In this document: piece by piece, positions 8,169-17,336 of the stretch
Layout: each line of letters starts with the position of its first letter
Position numbering within the stretch: position 1 is the first letter of the stretch
Made by a program: the position numbers and the translations under genes
The notes under the pieces: model-generated
Database searches by the model: none
Seen by the model: only the letters and a program-made list of their open reading frames with translations
Told to the model about the DNA's origin: nothing
Assembly (NCBI GenBank): GCA_035640355.1
Contig: DASQWI010000017.1
Span: forward strand, 1 to 64,000
Reading direction: 5' to 3'
From: Actinomycetota bacterium
GTDB lineage: Bacteria; Actinomycetota; UBA4738; HRBIN12
DNA length: 64,000 nt

Positions 8169-8933
8169 ATGCGCCTCGTGCGGTTCCGTTTCGGCGACCG
8201 GATCGCCACGGGCGCCGCCGAGTTCGAGGGCGACACGATCCGCGTCCTGAAGGGCACGTTCTTCGAGGATCCCCTGCCGACCGGCGAGGAGGTGCCGTTC
8301 GACGACGTGCGCTTGCTCGCGCCGGTGCTGCCGTCGAAGCTCGTGTGCGTGGGTAGGAACTACGCCGCCCATGCCGCCGAGTTCGATTCCGACGTCCCCG
8401 AGGAACCGCTGCTGTTCCTGAAGCCGTCCACGGCGGTGATCGGACCGAACGACCCCATCAGGTTGCTCCCGATAAGCCACCGCGTCGACTACGAGGGCGA
8501 GCTGGCAGTCGTGATCGGCCGCATCGCGCGGAACGTGCTTACTGAGGACGCGTACAAGCACATCCTCGGCTACACCTGCGCGAACGACGTGACGCTCCGC
8601 GACCTCCAGAAGACCGACGACCAGTGGGCGCGAGCGAAGGGATTCGATGGCTCATGTCCGCTCGGGCCGTGGATCGAGACCGACCTCGATCCCACCGACG
8701 TCCGCGTCGAGACACGCCTGAACGGTGACGTGCGCCAGGCCGGACAAACCTCCGACGTAGCGTTCGGCGTGGCCACGCTGATCGAGTACATCACCTCGTT
8801 CATGACGCTGCTCCCCGGCGACGCGATCCTCACCGGGACGCCGGAAGGCGTTGGCAAGCTCTCGCCCGGCGACGTAGTCGAAGTCGAGGTCGACGGCATC
8901 GGCACGCTCGCGAACCCCGTGGTAGCGGCGTGA
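8169..8933 (+). CDS. Fumarylacetoacetate hydrolase family protein
   Basis: A second FAH-family enzyme (254 residues) of the short YcgM/UGL type. Motifs: [15 protein letters not shown], metal-binding [22 protein letters not shown][19 protein letters not shown] with the metal Asp and active Lys, and [20 protein letters not shown]. Likely acylpyruvase, oxaloacetate decarboxylase or related 2-oxo-acid hydrolase, Mg/Mn-dependent, cytosolic. The start codon follows a leaderless -10 (TAGCCT). Its stop overlaps the gltX start by 4 nt (GTGA), so the two are co-translated; the link between them is probably only positional. Confidence 0.93.
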   Translation: MRLVRFRFGDRIATGAAEFEGDTIRVLKGTFFEDPLPTGEEVPFDDVRLLAPVLPSKLVCVGRNYAAHAAEFDSDVPEEPLLFLKPSTAVIGPNDPIRLLPISHRVDYEGELAVVIGRIARNVLTEDAYKHILGYTCANDVTLRDLQKTDDQWARAKGFDGSCPLGPWIETDLDPTDVRVETRLNGDVRQAGQTSDVAFGVATLIEYITSFMTLLPGDAILTGTPEGVGKLSPGDVVEVEVDGIGTLANPVVAA

Positions 8934-10351
8934 GCGACGTCAGGACTCGATTCGCTCCGGCGCCGTCGGGGTCGCTTCACGTGGGCAACGTGCGAACGGG
9001 ACTGTTCTCGTGGGCGTTCGCTCGGCACAACAAGGGCGCGTTCATCCTTCGCATCGAGGACACCGACGCCTCTCGAGTGACGGAGGAGGCGTTCCACGGC
9101 GTCATGGATTCGCTTCGATGGCTGGGGATCGACTGGGACGAGGGCCCCGACATCGGGGGTCCGTTCGAGCCATACCGTCAGTCGCAACGGATGGCCATCT
9201 ACCGTGAGACGGTCGACCGCCTTCTGTTGCAAGGCGACGCGTACCGCTGTTACTGCACGGACGAGGAGCTCGCCGGGCGCCGCGCGGCAGCGCGCGCCCG
9301 AGGCGAGCCCGAAGGCTACGACGGCCGCTGCCGGAACCTGTCGGACCAGGAGCGCGCGGCGTTCGAGGCCGAAGGGCGACCGTTCGCCGCCCGGTTCCAC
9401 ATGCCGGAGCGCGAATGGGTCATCTACGACCTCGTCAAAGGGGAGGTCCGGTGGGCGCCCGGTCACCTGAAGGACTTCGTCCTGATGCGGTCCGACGGCT
9501 CGCCGGTGTTCCTGCTCGCCGTCGCCGTCGACGACATGCTGATGGGAGTCACGCACGTCATCCGGGGCGATGACCTTCTCGACAGCGCGCCGCGCAACGC
9601 CGCGGTCATCGAGGCGCTCGGCGGCACGCCACCGAAGTACGCGCACGTCCCACAGGTGAACGGGCCCGACGGCAAGCCGCTGTCGAAGCGTCACGGCTCG
9701 ACCAGCGTCGAGGCGTTCCGCGAGAAGGGCGTCCTCCCGGAGGCGCTGATGAACTACCTCGCGCTGCTCGGATGGTCCAAGGACGCGGAGACCACGTTGA
9801 TCTCCAGGGATGAGCTGGTCGAGGCGTTCGATATCGAGCGCGTCTCGAAGAACCCCGCGCGCTTCGACGTCGACAAGCTCGAGTGGATGAACAATCACTA
9901 CATCCAGCAACTCGACGACGACGACCTCGCCGCGCGGTGCCTGCACTTCCTGTCCGTCGCCGGGTTGTCGCCGGATCCGGTGCTGCTCCGCCGCGCGATG
10001 CCGCTCGTCAAGACGCGCATGAAGTATCTGACGGAATGCGTCGCGCTCCTTCGGTCCTTGTTCTCCGACGACGTCACGCCCGACGACAGGGCCGCGGCGC
10101 TGATCGAGAGGGCGCCGGACGGGTACCTCGCCAGAATCGCGGACGAGCTCGAGGCGGTTCAGCCGTGGAGCTCCGAGGCGATCGAGAGCAAGCTCGACGA
10201 GGTCGTCGAGTCGTTCGGGCTGAACCGGACGAAGGGATTCCAGCCGGTCCGTGCCGCGGTGACCGGAACGACCGTGTCGCCGCCGCTTCCCGAATCGCTC
10301 GAGCTCCTCGGACGGCAGAGGACGGTCGAACGGGTCCGCACCGTCGCGTGA
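8930..10351 (+). CDS. gltX: Glutamyl-tRNA synthetase
   Basis: A 473-residue class I aminoacyl-tRNA synthetase that charges tRNA-Glu (and in most actinobacteria also tRNA-Gln before amidation). The ATP-binding HIGH motif appears as HVGN in [22 protein letters not shown], and KMSKS as PLSKRHG after [12 protein letters not shown]. The CYCTDEEL region and the helical anticodon-binding C-terminus ([21 protein letters not shown]) are complete. Start is GTG at 8930 overlapping the upstream stop. The cognate tRNA-Glu(CTC) is 44 kb away in this window. Confidence 0.96.
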   Translation: MSDVRTRFAPAPSGSLHVGNVRTGLFSWAFARHNKGAFILRIEDTDASRVTEEAFHGVMDSLRWLGIDWDEGPDIGGPFEPYRQSQRMAIYRETVDRLLLQGDAYRCYCTDEELAGRRAAARARGEPEGYDGRCRNLSDQERAAFEAEGRPFAARFHMPEREWVIYDLVKGEVRWAPGHLKDFVLMRSDGSPVFLLAVAVDDMLMGVTHVIRGDDLLDSAPRNAAVIEALGGTPPKYAHVPQVNGPDGKPLSKRHGSTSVEAFREKGVLPEALMNYLALLGWSKDAETTLISRDELVEAFDIERVSKNPARFDVDKLEWMNNHYIQQLDDDDLAARCLHFLSVAGLSPDPVLLRRAMPLVKTRMKYLTECVALLRSLFSDDVTPDDRAAALIERAPDGYLARIADELEAVQPWSSEAIESKLDEVVESFGLNRTKGFQPVRAAVTGTTVSPPLPESLELLGRQRTVERVRTVA

Positions 10352-10402
10352 CGTTCGAGCGTCCCTCGGGCGGCGGTCGGCGCAGACGTGTTCGCGACGT
10401 GT

Positions 10403-10819
10403 TCAGACCCGGTGCGCGCGCCAGGTCCCGCGGGCGACGTCCCTGCAGCCGCGAGAATCCCGCTCGGAGCGGAACGTTCCCCTGACTCGTTCTCGGCTCG
10501 TGAACTCGCCTCGGACGACCACCGTGGTTTCTCGGTCGCTATCGAAGAACCGGATCACGAACGTACCGTCGTCGGCGATTCCGAACCTGACGGCGCCGCT
10601 CGTCGCGAGCACCGTGAGGTTGCAGGCCTGGTGGAAGACAGGGACATGAACGTTGCTGATCTCGCCGCCGTCGACGACGAAGCGGATGTGTCGGTCCTGT
10701 GAGGTCATGCCGCCGTACTGGCCATCTCGGTTGACCGCCGCGGCCGGAGAAGTGGCCAGCAGCATCACGGCGCTCCCGAGCGCGACGAATGGCCAGCTGC
10801 GGTACCGCGGCTGCCGCAC
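10403..10819 (-). CDS. Secreted protein of unknown function
   Basis: A 138-residue protein with an N-terminal signal peptide: basic RQPRYRSW, hydrophobic FVALGSAVMLLA, and a probable cleavage after AAA near residue 28. The mature domain (~110 residues) is beta-rich, contains two cysteines (Cys in QACNLT and RGCRD) that could form a disulfide, and ends with RGTFRSERDSRGCRDVARGTW, resembling small actinobacterial secreted beta-barrel proteins of unknown role. GTG start at 10819 follows a strong AAAGGGGG ribosome-binding site, which supports this start. Confidence 0.7.
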   Translation of the reverse strand: MRQPRYRSWPFVALGSAVMLLATSPAAAVNRDGQYGGMTSQDRHIRFVVDGGEISNVHVPVFHQACNLTVLATSGAVRFGIADDGTFVIRFFDSDRETTVVVRGEFTSRERVRGTFRSERDSRGCRDVARGTWRAHRV

Positions 10820-10905
10820 CCCCGTGTTCCCCCTTTCGGCCTACGGTGCGGACCATATGCGCAGGCCGGCGCCGGCCACAAGCCTTGGGCGTGCGCGCTC
10901 CGCGC

Positions 10906-11172
10906 TCAGTCGTCGCGGTTCTTCGGCGACAGTCGACGGCCGATCAGGGCGAGCCCCCCCGCGATCGTGAGGACGAGGGACGTCACGGTGCCTACGAGCC
11001 CGACCAGCAAGACAGCCGGCTCGTTCGGGTCGGAGTCGAAATCGGTCCCGATGATCAGGGCCGACACGTTCGCGACGAGGTAGAAGACGGCAACGGCGAG
11101 CGCCGGCAGCAGCGCGAACGCCACCGTTACCACGCCGCCGATGGCCAAGCCGAGCGGCTTGTCCCCACCCAT
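10906..11172 (-). CDS. Small two-pass membrane protein, unknown function
   Basis: An 88-residue protein with two hydrophobic helices at about 8-42 and 54-78 and a charged C-terminus (RRLSPKNRDD). The loop between them is acidic (GTDFDSDPNEP) and probably external. No family recognised. The frame is open further upstream but the sequence there is antisense to the divergent membrane protein, so ATG 11172 is preferred although it lacks a clear ribosome-binding site. Confidence 0.55.
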   Translation of the reverse strand: MGGDKPLGLAIGGVVTVAFALLPALAVAVFYLVANVSALIIGTDFDSDPNEPAVLLVGLVGTVTSLVLTIAGGLALIGRRLSPKNRDD

Positions 11173-11283
11173 CTCAGGCAGTGTCGGACGATCGCGGCAC
11201 CGCGCCATCGTAGCCGCGATGGCGGGATCGACCCCCCGAACATCCGACTCAGCCCCGAGATATCTCAGGCCGATACCTACGCC

Positions 11284-12084
11284 ATGAGCACGATGTATTT
11301 CTCGGGCCCTACGCCATCCGTGTTCGAGCGGCGAGCAGGCGCGGTGCGTGGTTTGTTCGGCACGCTGACGGTGATCTTCCTTTTGGCCGCGGGATTCATC
11401 TACGGCGCGATCTGGTACCAGCAACGCGACCTCGAGGAGCGGGCAACCCAGGACGGGCGCAAGCTCGCCGTCCAGGTCCTGAAGCCGATGCTGCTTCAAT
11501 CGGATGCCGACGCTCCGGTCACCGGTGATCGCTACCAACACCTCCTCTCGATCGTCCAGCAAGACGTGATGGCCGGGCCGATCAACCACGTTCGGCTGTG
11601 GCGCGCCGACGGCACAGTGATGTTCGCCGACGATGCGTCGCTCGTCGGCACGAGCGATCCCGCCGTACGCGACGAGCTTCGAGCGATCAAGCCCAGCACG
11701 TCCGAGACGGCGGTGAAGGGGGAGCGCTTCCAGGTGCTCACCGCCGTCCGGATCGGTGAATCCTCGAGGTTTCTCATCGTCGAGCTCGATCGTCCGCATG
11801 ATGCGATCGTCCAGCGCGTGAACAAGCAGTGGCGTCCGTGGTTGGTTCGCGCCGGCATCGCCGCGGGGATCTCGTTCGCGCTCTATCTGGCGATGGTGAT
11901 CGGATTCCTTCTGTACCGCGCCGGGAAGGCTGGAAAGCGGTCCTGGAAGCGAACGAACGAGAGGCGGAAGGAAGCGAAGGCCAAGGGAAAGACGGCGGAC
12001 CTTCCCGCGTACATGCAACCGGGATACCGGGAGGAGGTCGAGGCGAGACGTCGGGCCGAGGAAGCGGAGGCGCCTCGCAGCTGA
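11284..12084 (+). CDS. Membrane protein with an extracytoplasmic PAS/Cache-like domain
   Basis: A 266-residue protein with a transmembrane helix at about 24-45 (GLFGTLTVIFLLAAGFIYGA), an external domain of ~130 residues that resembles the single-Cache/PAS sensor domain of receptor kinases (DRYQHLLSIVQQDVMAGPINHVRLWRADG-x-VMFADDASLVG), a second transmembrane helix at about 190-212, and a long basic cytoplasmic tail rich in Lys, Arg and Glu. Unlike a histidine kinase or chemoreceptor it has no HAMP, kinase or signalling domain, so it may be a truncated sensor or an adaptor acting on another membrane protein. The ATG at 11284 fits the helix position. Confidence 0.7.
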   Translation: MSTMYFSGPTPSVFERRAGAVRGLFGTLTVIFLLAAGFIYGAIWYQQRDLEERATQDGRKLAVQVLKPMLLQSDADAPVTGDRYQHLLSIVQQDVMAGPINHVRLWRADGTVMFADDASLVGTSDPAVRDELRAIKPSTSETAVKGERFQVLTAVRIGESSRFLIVELDRPHDAIVQRVNKQWRPWLVRAGIAAGISFALYLAMVIGFLLYRAGKAGKRSWKRTNERRKEAKAKGKTADLPAYMQPGYREEVEARRRAEEAEAPRS

Positions 12085-12090
12085 AGCCTG

Positions 12091-12115
12091 TGCCTCACTG
12101 CGGTGCAGTGAGGCA
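12091..12115. terminator. Bidirectional terminator hairpin between convergent genes
   Basis: A perfect 11-bp stem, TGCCTCACTGC (12091-12101) and GCAGTGAGGCA (12105-12115), with a 3-nt loop, located between the stops at 12084 (+) and 12118 (-). No T tract follows, which is common in high-GC genomes. Confidence 0.7.
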
Positions 12116-12117
12116 GG

Positions 12118-13503
12118 TCAGCGATCCGATTGCCGCCTTGGCGGAACGTTCTGGTTCACTCGGAACAGGTTCTTCGGGTCGTAGCGCGTCTTCACGTCGG
12201 TAAGACGGTCCCACGTGGGTCCTGGGTAGGCCTCCCGGACGCGATCTTCGCCCTCGTCCGCCAAGAACCCCACATACGCGGCGCGATCGCCGCGCTGGAG
12301 CTCGTTCCAGAAGCTCGTCACCCATCGCTCGCGCTCGGGCGTCTGGTCGACGTCCTCGTACACGGTCGCGCAGGTCAGCATGAAGTTCCGGCGTCGGTGC
12401 GCGAACGCCGTGGCGTCCGGGGGCACGCGGGCGAACGCACCGCCGAGCGCGCGGATCTGCGTGACGCGCATCGGCGCGGTGTCGTTCTCGAGCCGGTCGA
12501 TGATCGTGGCGATGGCGCGCTCGTCAACCTCGTCGACGAACGAAGTCCGACCCGACGAGATCGGGTGGTAGCTCTCGTCCTCCGGCATGTACATCTCCGG
12601 GTAGCGCATCGGCCGGACCATGTCGGCGATCGGCGCCGCCAGCGCGCGGAACGGCGCGATCGCCTTCTGACCGGCTTCGACACCTCCCGCGTACGTCATG
12701 AACGCGAACACGATCAGCTTGCCGTGGTGCTCCTCGGGAACGAACGGCATCGGCGGGGCTGGCATGATGTTCGCGATCGTGCTCAGCTCATCTGGCGCGT
12801 CGGACGCGGCGGCGAGGAATCCGGCAATCACATCCGGCGTTGCCGGCAGGAACAGCATGCCGCCGACGATCCTCTCGAGCGGCTGCAACCGGTACTGGAA
12901 CCGGGTCGCCACGCCGAAATTGCCGCCGCCGCCGCGGACCGCCCAGAACAGGTCCGGATGCGATTCCTCGTCGACGCGAACAACCTCGCCGTCCGCGGTG
13001 ACGATCTCGGCGGCGAGCAGATTGTCGATCGTCATGCCGAACTTCCGGACGAGGAACCCGATGCCGCCGCCGAGGGTGATCCCGCCGATCCCGACGGAGC
13101 CGGTGTCACCGAACCCGACGACCAGGTCGTGCACGTCGACAGCCGTCGTCACTTCGCCCGCGGTGAGGCCGGCATCGGCCCACACGGTTCTCCGCTCGGG
13201 GTCGACCTCCACCGCGTTCATCTCGGCGAGGTCGAGCACGATGCCCCCCTCGGACGTGCCATGGCCGGCGCCGCTGTGACCGCCGCTCCGAATGGCCAGC
13301 TCGAGGCCAGTGTCGCGCGCGAGCGCGACGACGCGGCCGACCTCCTTCGCGTCGGCCGGGCGGATGATGACCGCCGGATGGCGATCGATGTTGCCCGAGA
13401 ACACCCGCCGTGCGTCGTTGTATCCAGCGTCACCGGGTGCGGCGACGCGCCCGTCGAACTCGCGCCGCAGGTCGTCGATGGGGATGGCCGTGGACGTCGT
13501 CAT
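12118..13503 (-). CDS. FAD-dependent oxidoreductase, berberine-bridge-enzyme-like
   Basis: A 461-residue protein with an N-terminal FAD_binding_4 (PCMH) domain and a C-terminal BBE segment (REAYPGPTWDRLTDVKTRYDPKNLFRVNQNVPP). RSGGHSGAGHGT carries the His expected to attach FAD covalently. The second attachment Cys of bicovalent members, normally in the G-x-C-x-x-VG segment, is replaced: the region reads GDTGSVGIGGITLGGG. So FAD is probably attached by His alone. Such enzymes oxidise sugars, alcohols or secondary metabolites with O2. Start at 13503 is preferred because AGGAAGGGAG lies just upstream; an in-frame ATG exists at 13527. Divergent from the sigma factor gene. Confidence 0.9.
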   Translation of the reverse strand: MTTSTAIPIDDLRREFDGRVAAPGDAGYNDARRVFSGNIDRHPAVIIRPADAKEVGRVVALARDTGLELAIRSGGHSGAGHGTSEGGIVLDLAEMNAVEVDPERRTVWADAGLTAGEVTTAVDVHDLVVGFGDTGSVGIGGITLGGGIGFLVRKFGMTIDNLLAAEIVTADGEVVRVDEESHPDLFWAVRGGGGNFGVATRFQYRLQPLERIVGGMLFLPATPDVIAGFLAAASDAPDELSTIANIMPAPPMPFVPEEHHGKLIVFAFMTYAGGVEAGQKAIAPFRALAAPIADMVRPMRYPEMYMPEDESYHPISSGRTSFVDEVDERAIATIIDRLENDTAPMRVTQIRALGGAFARVPPDATAFAHRRRNFMLTCATVYEDVDQTPERERWVTSFWNELQRGDRAAYVGFLADEGEDRVREAYPGPTWDRLTDVKTRYDPKNLFRVNQNVPPRRQSDR

Positions 13504-13763
13504 GGACAGCTCCCTTCCTCGTGACATGGAGTAGACGAACGTCGTCGCTTCACTGTGACAACACCGACTCGGTCCGGCGCTGCGTGGGTCTCGCTCGTCA
13601 TCTCGGCCTCTCTCGATGTCTCACGGAACTCGGACCGCGCGTGCTCCCGAAAATCATCGGTATCGATTGCAACCGGCCGCGCACTTACGCGGATTCCCCC
13701 CGCGCACGACGAGATGTGAACGCTCCGAGAACCCCGCGTGAGTGCGCCGTTGGCGGCGCTGCC

Positions 13764-13769
13764 TATCAT
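13764..13769 (+). promoter_or_regulatory. Leaderless-type -10 element TATCAT for the sigma factor gene
   Basis: TATCAT ends 7 nt before the ATG at 13777; no ribosome-binding site is present. Confidence 0.55.
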
Positions 13770-13776
13770 TGGCCCG

Positions 13777-14766
13777 ATGACGGACATCACCGGTGGCATC
13801 GCCGCTGCACCTTCGGACCTCGAGCAGCGGTTCGAGGAGCATCGGACCGAGCTCACCGGATACGCGTACAGGATGCTCGGTTCTGCCTTCGAGGCCGAGG
13901 ACGCCGTGCAGGAGACGTTCCTGCGCGCGTGGAAGGGCTACGACGCGTTCGAAGGTCGTTCGAGCCTCCGTTCGTGGCTGTACCGCATCACCACGAACGT
14001 GTGTCTCGACATGCTCGCCGGGAAGGAGCGCCGTGCACGGCCGATGGATCTCGGGCCGGCTCGATCCGCCGATACGCCGCTCGGCGAGCGACATCCGGAG
14101 GCGACGTGGATCCTTCCCGTCCCGGACGACCGCGTGCTGCCGTTGGCCGGAGATCCCGCCGAGCTTGCCGAGCAGCGCGAGTCGATCCGGCTCGCGTTCG
14201 TGACGGCACTCCAGCATCTGCCGCCCAAGCAACGCGCCGTGCTCGTCCTCGCCGAAGTGCTGCGGTGGAAGGCATCCGAGGTGGCCGAACTGCTCGAGAC
14301 GTCGGTCCAATCGGTCAACAGCGCGTTACAGCGGGCCCGGGCGACGCTCGCGAACATCCACGCGAAGGCCGCGCCGGCCGAACAGATCGACGAGAAGCAG
14401 GCGCGGTTGATCGAACGCTACGTGGACGCCTTCCAGCGATACGACATGGACTCGCTGACGTCGTTGCTGCGAGAGGATGCCACCTGGAACATGCCGCCGC
14501 ACGAGCTCTGGCTGCAGACGCACGACGACATCCGCCGCTGGTGCCTGGGGCCAGGGATCGGATGTCGCGGGTCGCGGCTGATTCCCGTCGCGGCGAATGG
14601 ATCGCCGGCGTTCGGTCAGTACAAGCCTAGCGAGGACGGCGGGCTCGAGCCGTGGTCGCTTCAGGTGCTCGAGATCTCAGGCGGACGGATCTCGGGGATC
14701 ACGTTCTTCCTCGACACGCAGAGCTTGTTCCCGTTGTTCGGCCTGCCCCAGCGGCTCGACGCTTGA
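13777..14766 (+). CDS. ECF sigma factor with C-terminal SnoaL-like domain (SigG/SigX5 type)
   Basis: A 329-residue sigma-70-family protein. Region 2 spans about 18-85 (YAYRMLGSAFEAEDAVQETFLRAW), region 4 about 138-195 (ALQHLPPKQRAVLVLAEVLRWKASEVAELLE), followed by a ~115-residue SnoaL/NTF2-like domain (IERYVDAFQRYDMDSLTSLLREDATWNMPPH) that in this group replaces a separate anti-sigma factor and tunes activity. This is the architecture of the RNA polymerase sigma-70 family often annotated SigX5/SigG in actinobacteria. ATG 13777 follows a leaderless TATCAT -10. Its final 90 bp are antisense to the STAS gene, so expression of the two convergent genes may interfere. Confidence 0.92.
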   Translation: MTDITGGIAAAPSDLEQRFEEHRTELTGYAYRMLGSAFEAEDAVQETFLRAWKGYDAFEGRSSLRSWLYRITTNVCLDMLAGKERRARPMDLGPARSADTPLGERHPEATWILPVPDDRVLPLAGDPAELAEQRESIRLAFVTALQHLPPKQRAVLVLAEVLRWKASEVAELLETSVQSVNSALQRARATLANIHAKAAPAEQIDEKQARLIERYVDAFQRYDMDSLTSLLREDATWNMPPHELWLQTHDDIRRWCLGPGIGCRGSRLIPVAANGSPAFGQYKPSEDGGLEPWSLQVLEISGGRISGITFFLDTQSLFPLFGLPQRLDA

Positions 14767-15120
14767 ACTGGAACCTCCCGAGGTCGCGCGGCGCGGCGGG
14801 TCACACGGCGGCTGTTCGCACGGCAGGACCTCGGCGAGACCCGTCAGCGCGAGAAGGTCGCGAAGGTCCTCGCAGGCGTCGCTGAAACGGAACCGGACGC
14901 CGACCCGTAGCGCGAGGAGTTGCAAGCGGGCCAGCGCGTCGATCGTGTCGGCATCGGGTTCTGCGACGTCTCCGACGTCGCACATCGGGTCGCGCTCGCT
15001 ACCGGCCAGCTTGCACACGTCCTCGCGCATCGACTCGACGTCGGCGCGTGACGGCGCGGAAGGCATGACCAGCAGCTCGGGCAGCGGCCCCACGGGAGGT
15101 CGACTCCCGCGATCGGACAT
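14677..15120 (-). CDS. STAS-domain protein (anti-sigma-factor antagonist-like)
   Basis: A 147-residue protein. The central part matches the STAS fold found beside sigma factors in actinobacteria: CDVGDVAEPDADTIDALARLQLLALRVG followed by DACEDLRDLLALTGLAEVL. The expected phosphorylatable Ser/Thr of classical SpoIIAA proteins is not obvious. The last ~30 residues are encoded antisense to the end of the sigma factor gene and are Gln/Glu/Arg-rich as a consequence. ATG 15120 is preceded by AGAGGGAGA, a good ribosome-binding site. It may regulate the partner sigma factor by protein binding or simply through transcriptional interference; neither is shown. Confidence 0.75.
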   Translation of the reverse strand: MSDRGSRPPVGPLPELLVMPSAPSRADVESMREDVCKLAGSERDPMCDVGDVAEPDADTIDALARLQLLALRVGVRFRFSDACEDLRDLLALTGLAEVLPCEQPPCDPPRRATSGGSSSSVEPLGQAEQREQALRVEEERDPRDPSA

Positions 15121-15270
15121 AGGTCTCCCTCTTGCGATCCGATGAAGAGGACGAAACGGGGGAGCGGAACTCATCGGGTGCACACCTCAGCGAAATCGGT
15201 GGCGGGATGCTTGCTCCCGAGACCCTCGGGTATGTAGGGATCGCATGCGTTCATCTCGGAGGTGAGAGCT

Positions 15271-15903
15271 ATGGGTTTGTTCACGACCACGCTGGCGCTG
15301 GGCGCCGGCTACTACGCGGGCATGAAGCTAGGCGACAGGCCGGTACGGGCGGTTCGCGACGCCAGGCAGCAGATGCGGGGAGGGGCGGAGGCCGTCGGCA
15401 CTCAGGCGAGTGATCTGCGCACCCGTGCTTCGGAGGCCGCACGAGCGGTCCGGTCACGACTCGCGGTGGGGGACGCGACGCTCGACGTGCGAGCTGTCCG
15501 CGAGGTGATGTCGGCGGCGCCAGAAACGGTCGATATCGAGACGTCCATCCGCCAGGCCGCCGAGAAGATGAGGGTCGCCGACATCGGTAACGTGATCGTC
15601 ACCGAGAACGGACAAGTCAGAGGGATCTTGACGGACCGCGACATCGCGGTTCGCGCGGTGTCGGAGGGGAGAGACCCCGATGCGGCGAAGGTCGGGGACA
15701 TCATGACGCCGTCGCCCGTGATGATCGGGCCCACCGAATCGGTGAAGGCGGCGATCGACCTGATGCACCAGCACGACATCCGTCGTCTGCCGGTCGTGAA
15801 GAGTGGGCGTCCGGTCGGCGTCGTCGCGCTGGCCGACGTGTCGATGAGCCCGAGGGTTCAGCCGCTCCTCGCGGACATCAGCACCGCGCCGCCGAACAAT
15901 TAG
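15271..15903 (+). CDS. Membrane-anchored protein with tandem CBS domains
   Basis: A 210-residue protein. An N-terminal hydrophobic segment (GLFTTTLALGAGYYAGMKLG) is followed by a YtxH-like helical/Ala-rich linker (to ~70) and two CBS motifs from about 75 to 200 (VREVMSAAPETVDIETSIRQA and VGDIMTPSPVMIGPTESVKAA), each ending with the DRDI/ADVS region. CBS pairs bind adenosine nucleotides and report energy state; small CBS proteins are classic members of hypoxia/dormancy regulons (Hrp1-like). ATG 15271 is chosen because GGAGGTGAGAG lies directly upstream; the in-frame GTG at 15262 is inside that ribosome-binding site. Confidence 0.85.
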   Translation: MGLFTTTLALGAGYYAGMKLGDRPVRAVRDARQQMRGGAEAVGTQASDLRTRASEAARAVRSRLAVGDATLDVRAVREVMSAAPETVDIETSIRQAAEKMRVADIGNVIVTENGQVRGILTDRDIAVRAVSEGRDPDAAKVGDIMTPSPVMIGPTESVKAAIDLMHQHDIRRLPVVKSGRPVGVVALADVSMSPRVQPLLADISTAPPNN

Positions 15904-15949
15904 GCTGGATCGACGCCGTCCGCCTCGACCCGGTTCTCATGAATGTCGC

Positions 15950-16717
15950 CTAGGCACGGTGCCTCGATACGCTGTCGGACTCGGGCAGCGTCGTCACAGA
16001 CTCCATTCCCAGGGTGGGAGAAGGCCTGAACCCTTTGATGATGCAATAGATGCTGAGCGACAGCTCCCAGAAGAACTCTGGGATCGTCGCGATGACTTGA
16101 ATGGCCCCACCTCGCTCGATCGCATCGAACATGATGGCGATCCCGGTGGCGATGACGAGTGGACCTCCGATGAGACCCAGTATCGCCATACCTCGCGGCA
16201 CCAAGCCGGATCGGTACATCAGGTATCCCAGGATGACTCCGTTCGCGAGACCCGCCATGAAGCCGGGGCCAACCAGGAACGCTCGGTAGTAGAGCGCGAC
16301 GAGCCCCTCACCGATTGCGGGATCAGAGACCGCCGTGGCCTCCTGCCGCATCAGGATGAATGCGAGGGCGCTGACGAGCCCGATGGCGATGAAGATGCCC
16401 TCGACTAGCCGGGCAGAGACGTAGCCGACAGCTCCGATCTCGCTCTCGCGCTTGAGGACCGGGTACGCCACCACGGCGGTAGCGACGTTGGCGATGATGA
16501 GGAAGACCTCCAGCGTTGCGGCGGCAGCTACGCCCGTCGTGGGATCGGCGCCGGCCCCGGTGATCAGGCCGGGGTCCTCCAGGATGCGGGCGTAGCCGAT
16601 GAAGTAGGCCGGGATCGACGTGAAGAACGTGGCCAAGAAGAACCAACCGAATACTCGTCCGAGCGACTGGAGTCGATACGTGTGCCGCCCCTCGATGACG
16701 GTGGCGTCAGCAGCCAT
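15950..16717 (-). CDS. DUF4386-type integral membrane protein
   Basis: A 255-residue protein with six to seven predicted transmembrane helices (for example LGRVFGWFFLATFFTSIPAY, ATLEVFLIIANVATAVVAYP, FMAGLANGVILGYLMY, GMAILGLIGGPLVIATGIAI). The pattern and segment VPRGMAILGLIGGPL match the DUF4386 family, whose function is unknown. Short cytoplasmic termini, no enzymatic motif. ATG 16717 lies downstream of GAGAGGGGGACGGG, a plausible ribosome-binding site. A 187-bp intergenic space separates it from the truncated hemoglobin gene. Confidence 0.8.
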   Translation of the reverse strand: MAADATVIEGRHTYRLQSLGRVFGWFFLATFFTSIPAYFIGYARILEDPGLITGAGADPTTGVAAAATLEVFLIIANVATAVVAYPVLKRESEIGAVGYVSARLVEGIFIAIGLVSALAFILMRQEATAVSDPAIGEGLVALYYRAFLVGPGFMAGLANGVILGYLMYRSGLVPRGMAILGLIGGPLVIATGIAIMFDAIERGGAIQVIATIPEFFWELSLSIYCIIKGFRPSPTLGMESVTTLPESDSVSRHRA

Positions 16718-16904
16718 TCCCGTCCCCCTCTCTCGCGCGAATCACGGCCGATCGTCAGGAGGTCGCACGCACAGGTCTACCTGCTCGGGCTGATCGTGCC
16801 AACCGTTGCGCGGTTCGATCACCCCGACGGCGTAACCCGGTTGACCTGAGCGCAACGTGTAGCTACTCGAGAGTCACGTGCGACTGGATCGGCGCGCGAA
16901 GCGC

Positions 16905-17336
16905 TCAGGCGGAGGCCATTGACCCCTCGGTCACTTCTCCCTTGTGCGCCGCGAAGGCGGCCAGGACTTCGTCCTTCTCACGCGGCGGGACCTTGAAGTG
17001 ATCGAGCGAACGTGCCAGCTCGGCCGCAACCTCATCGAACTCCTCGGGGGTGATGCGGAACTCGCGATGGGCCTCCTCGAGCCCGAGAGGAGTGCTTCCC
17101 GGCTTCGTGGCTTCGAACGTGAAGGGTCCACCGGCGACGTTGCAGACCCACAGCGTGCGCATCCACTTCAGTCCCGGCAGCCTGTCCAGCTTGTTGGTAT
17201 GCCACTCGCGAAGCTCCGGATTCTCCGATCCCTGTCCGACGATCGGATTCTTGATGAGAGCGTCGCTGAAGTGGTCGATCACGGCGGCGATGGGGAACAC
17301 GCCACCCAATCGTTCGTACAGGCTCGCCTCGCCCAT
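16905..17336 (-). CDS. Truncated hemoglobin, group 1-like
   Basis: A 143-residue 2/2 hemoglobin. SLYERLGG is the family N-terminus and EEAHREFRITPEEFDEV supplies the proximal heme ligand His90 (F8). The WVCNVAGGPFTFEATKPG segment is the usual E-F region. By eye alignment the distal B10 position, normally Tyr, is Ser24 in VIDHFSDALIKNP, which would alter O2/NO stabilisation. Likely role: O2 or NO handling under low oxygen. ATG 17336 has a strong GGGAGGTC site; an in-frame ATG at 17354 is less likely. It is flanked by CBS and membrane genes of the putative hypoxia set. Confidence 0.85.
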   Translation of the reverse strand: MGEASLYERLGGVFPIAAVIDHFSDALIKNPIVGQGSENPELREWHTNKLDRLPGLKWMRTLWVCNVAGGPFTFEATKPGSTPLGLEEAHREFRITPEEFDEVAAELARSLDHFKVPPREKDEVLAAFAAHKGEVTEGSMASA

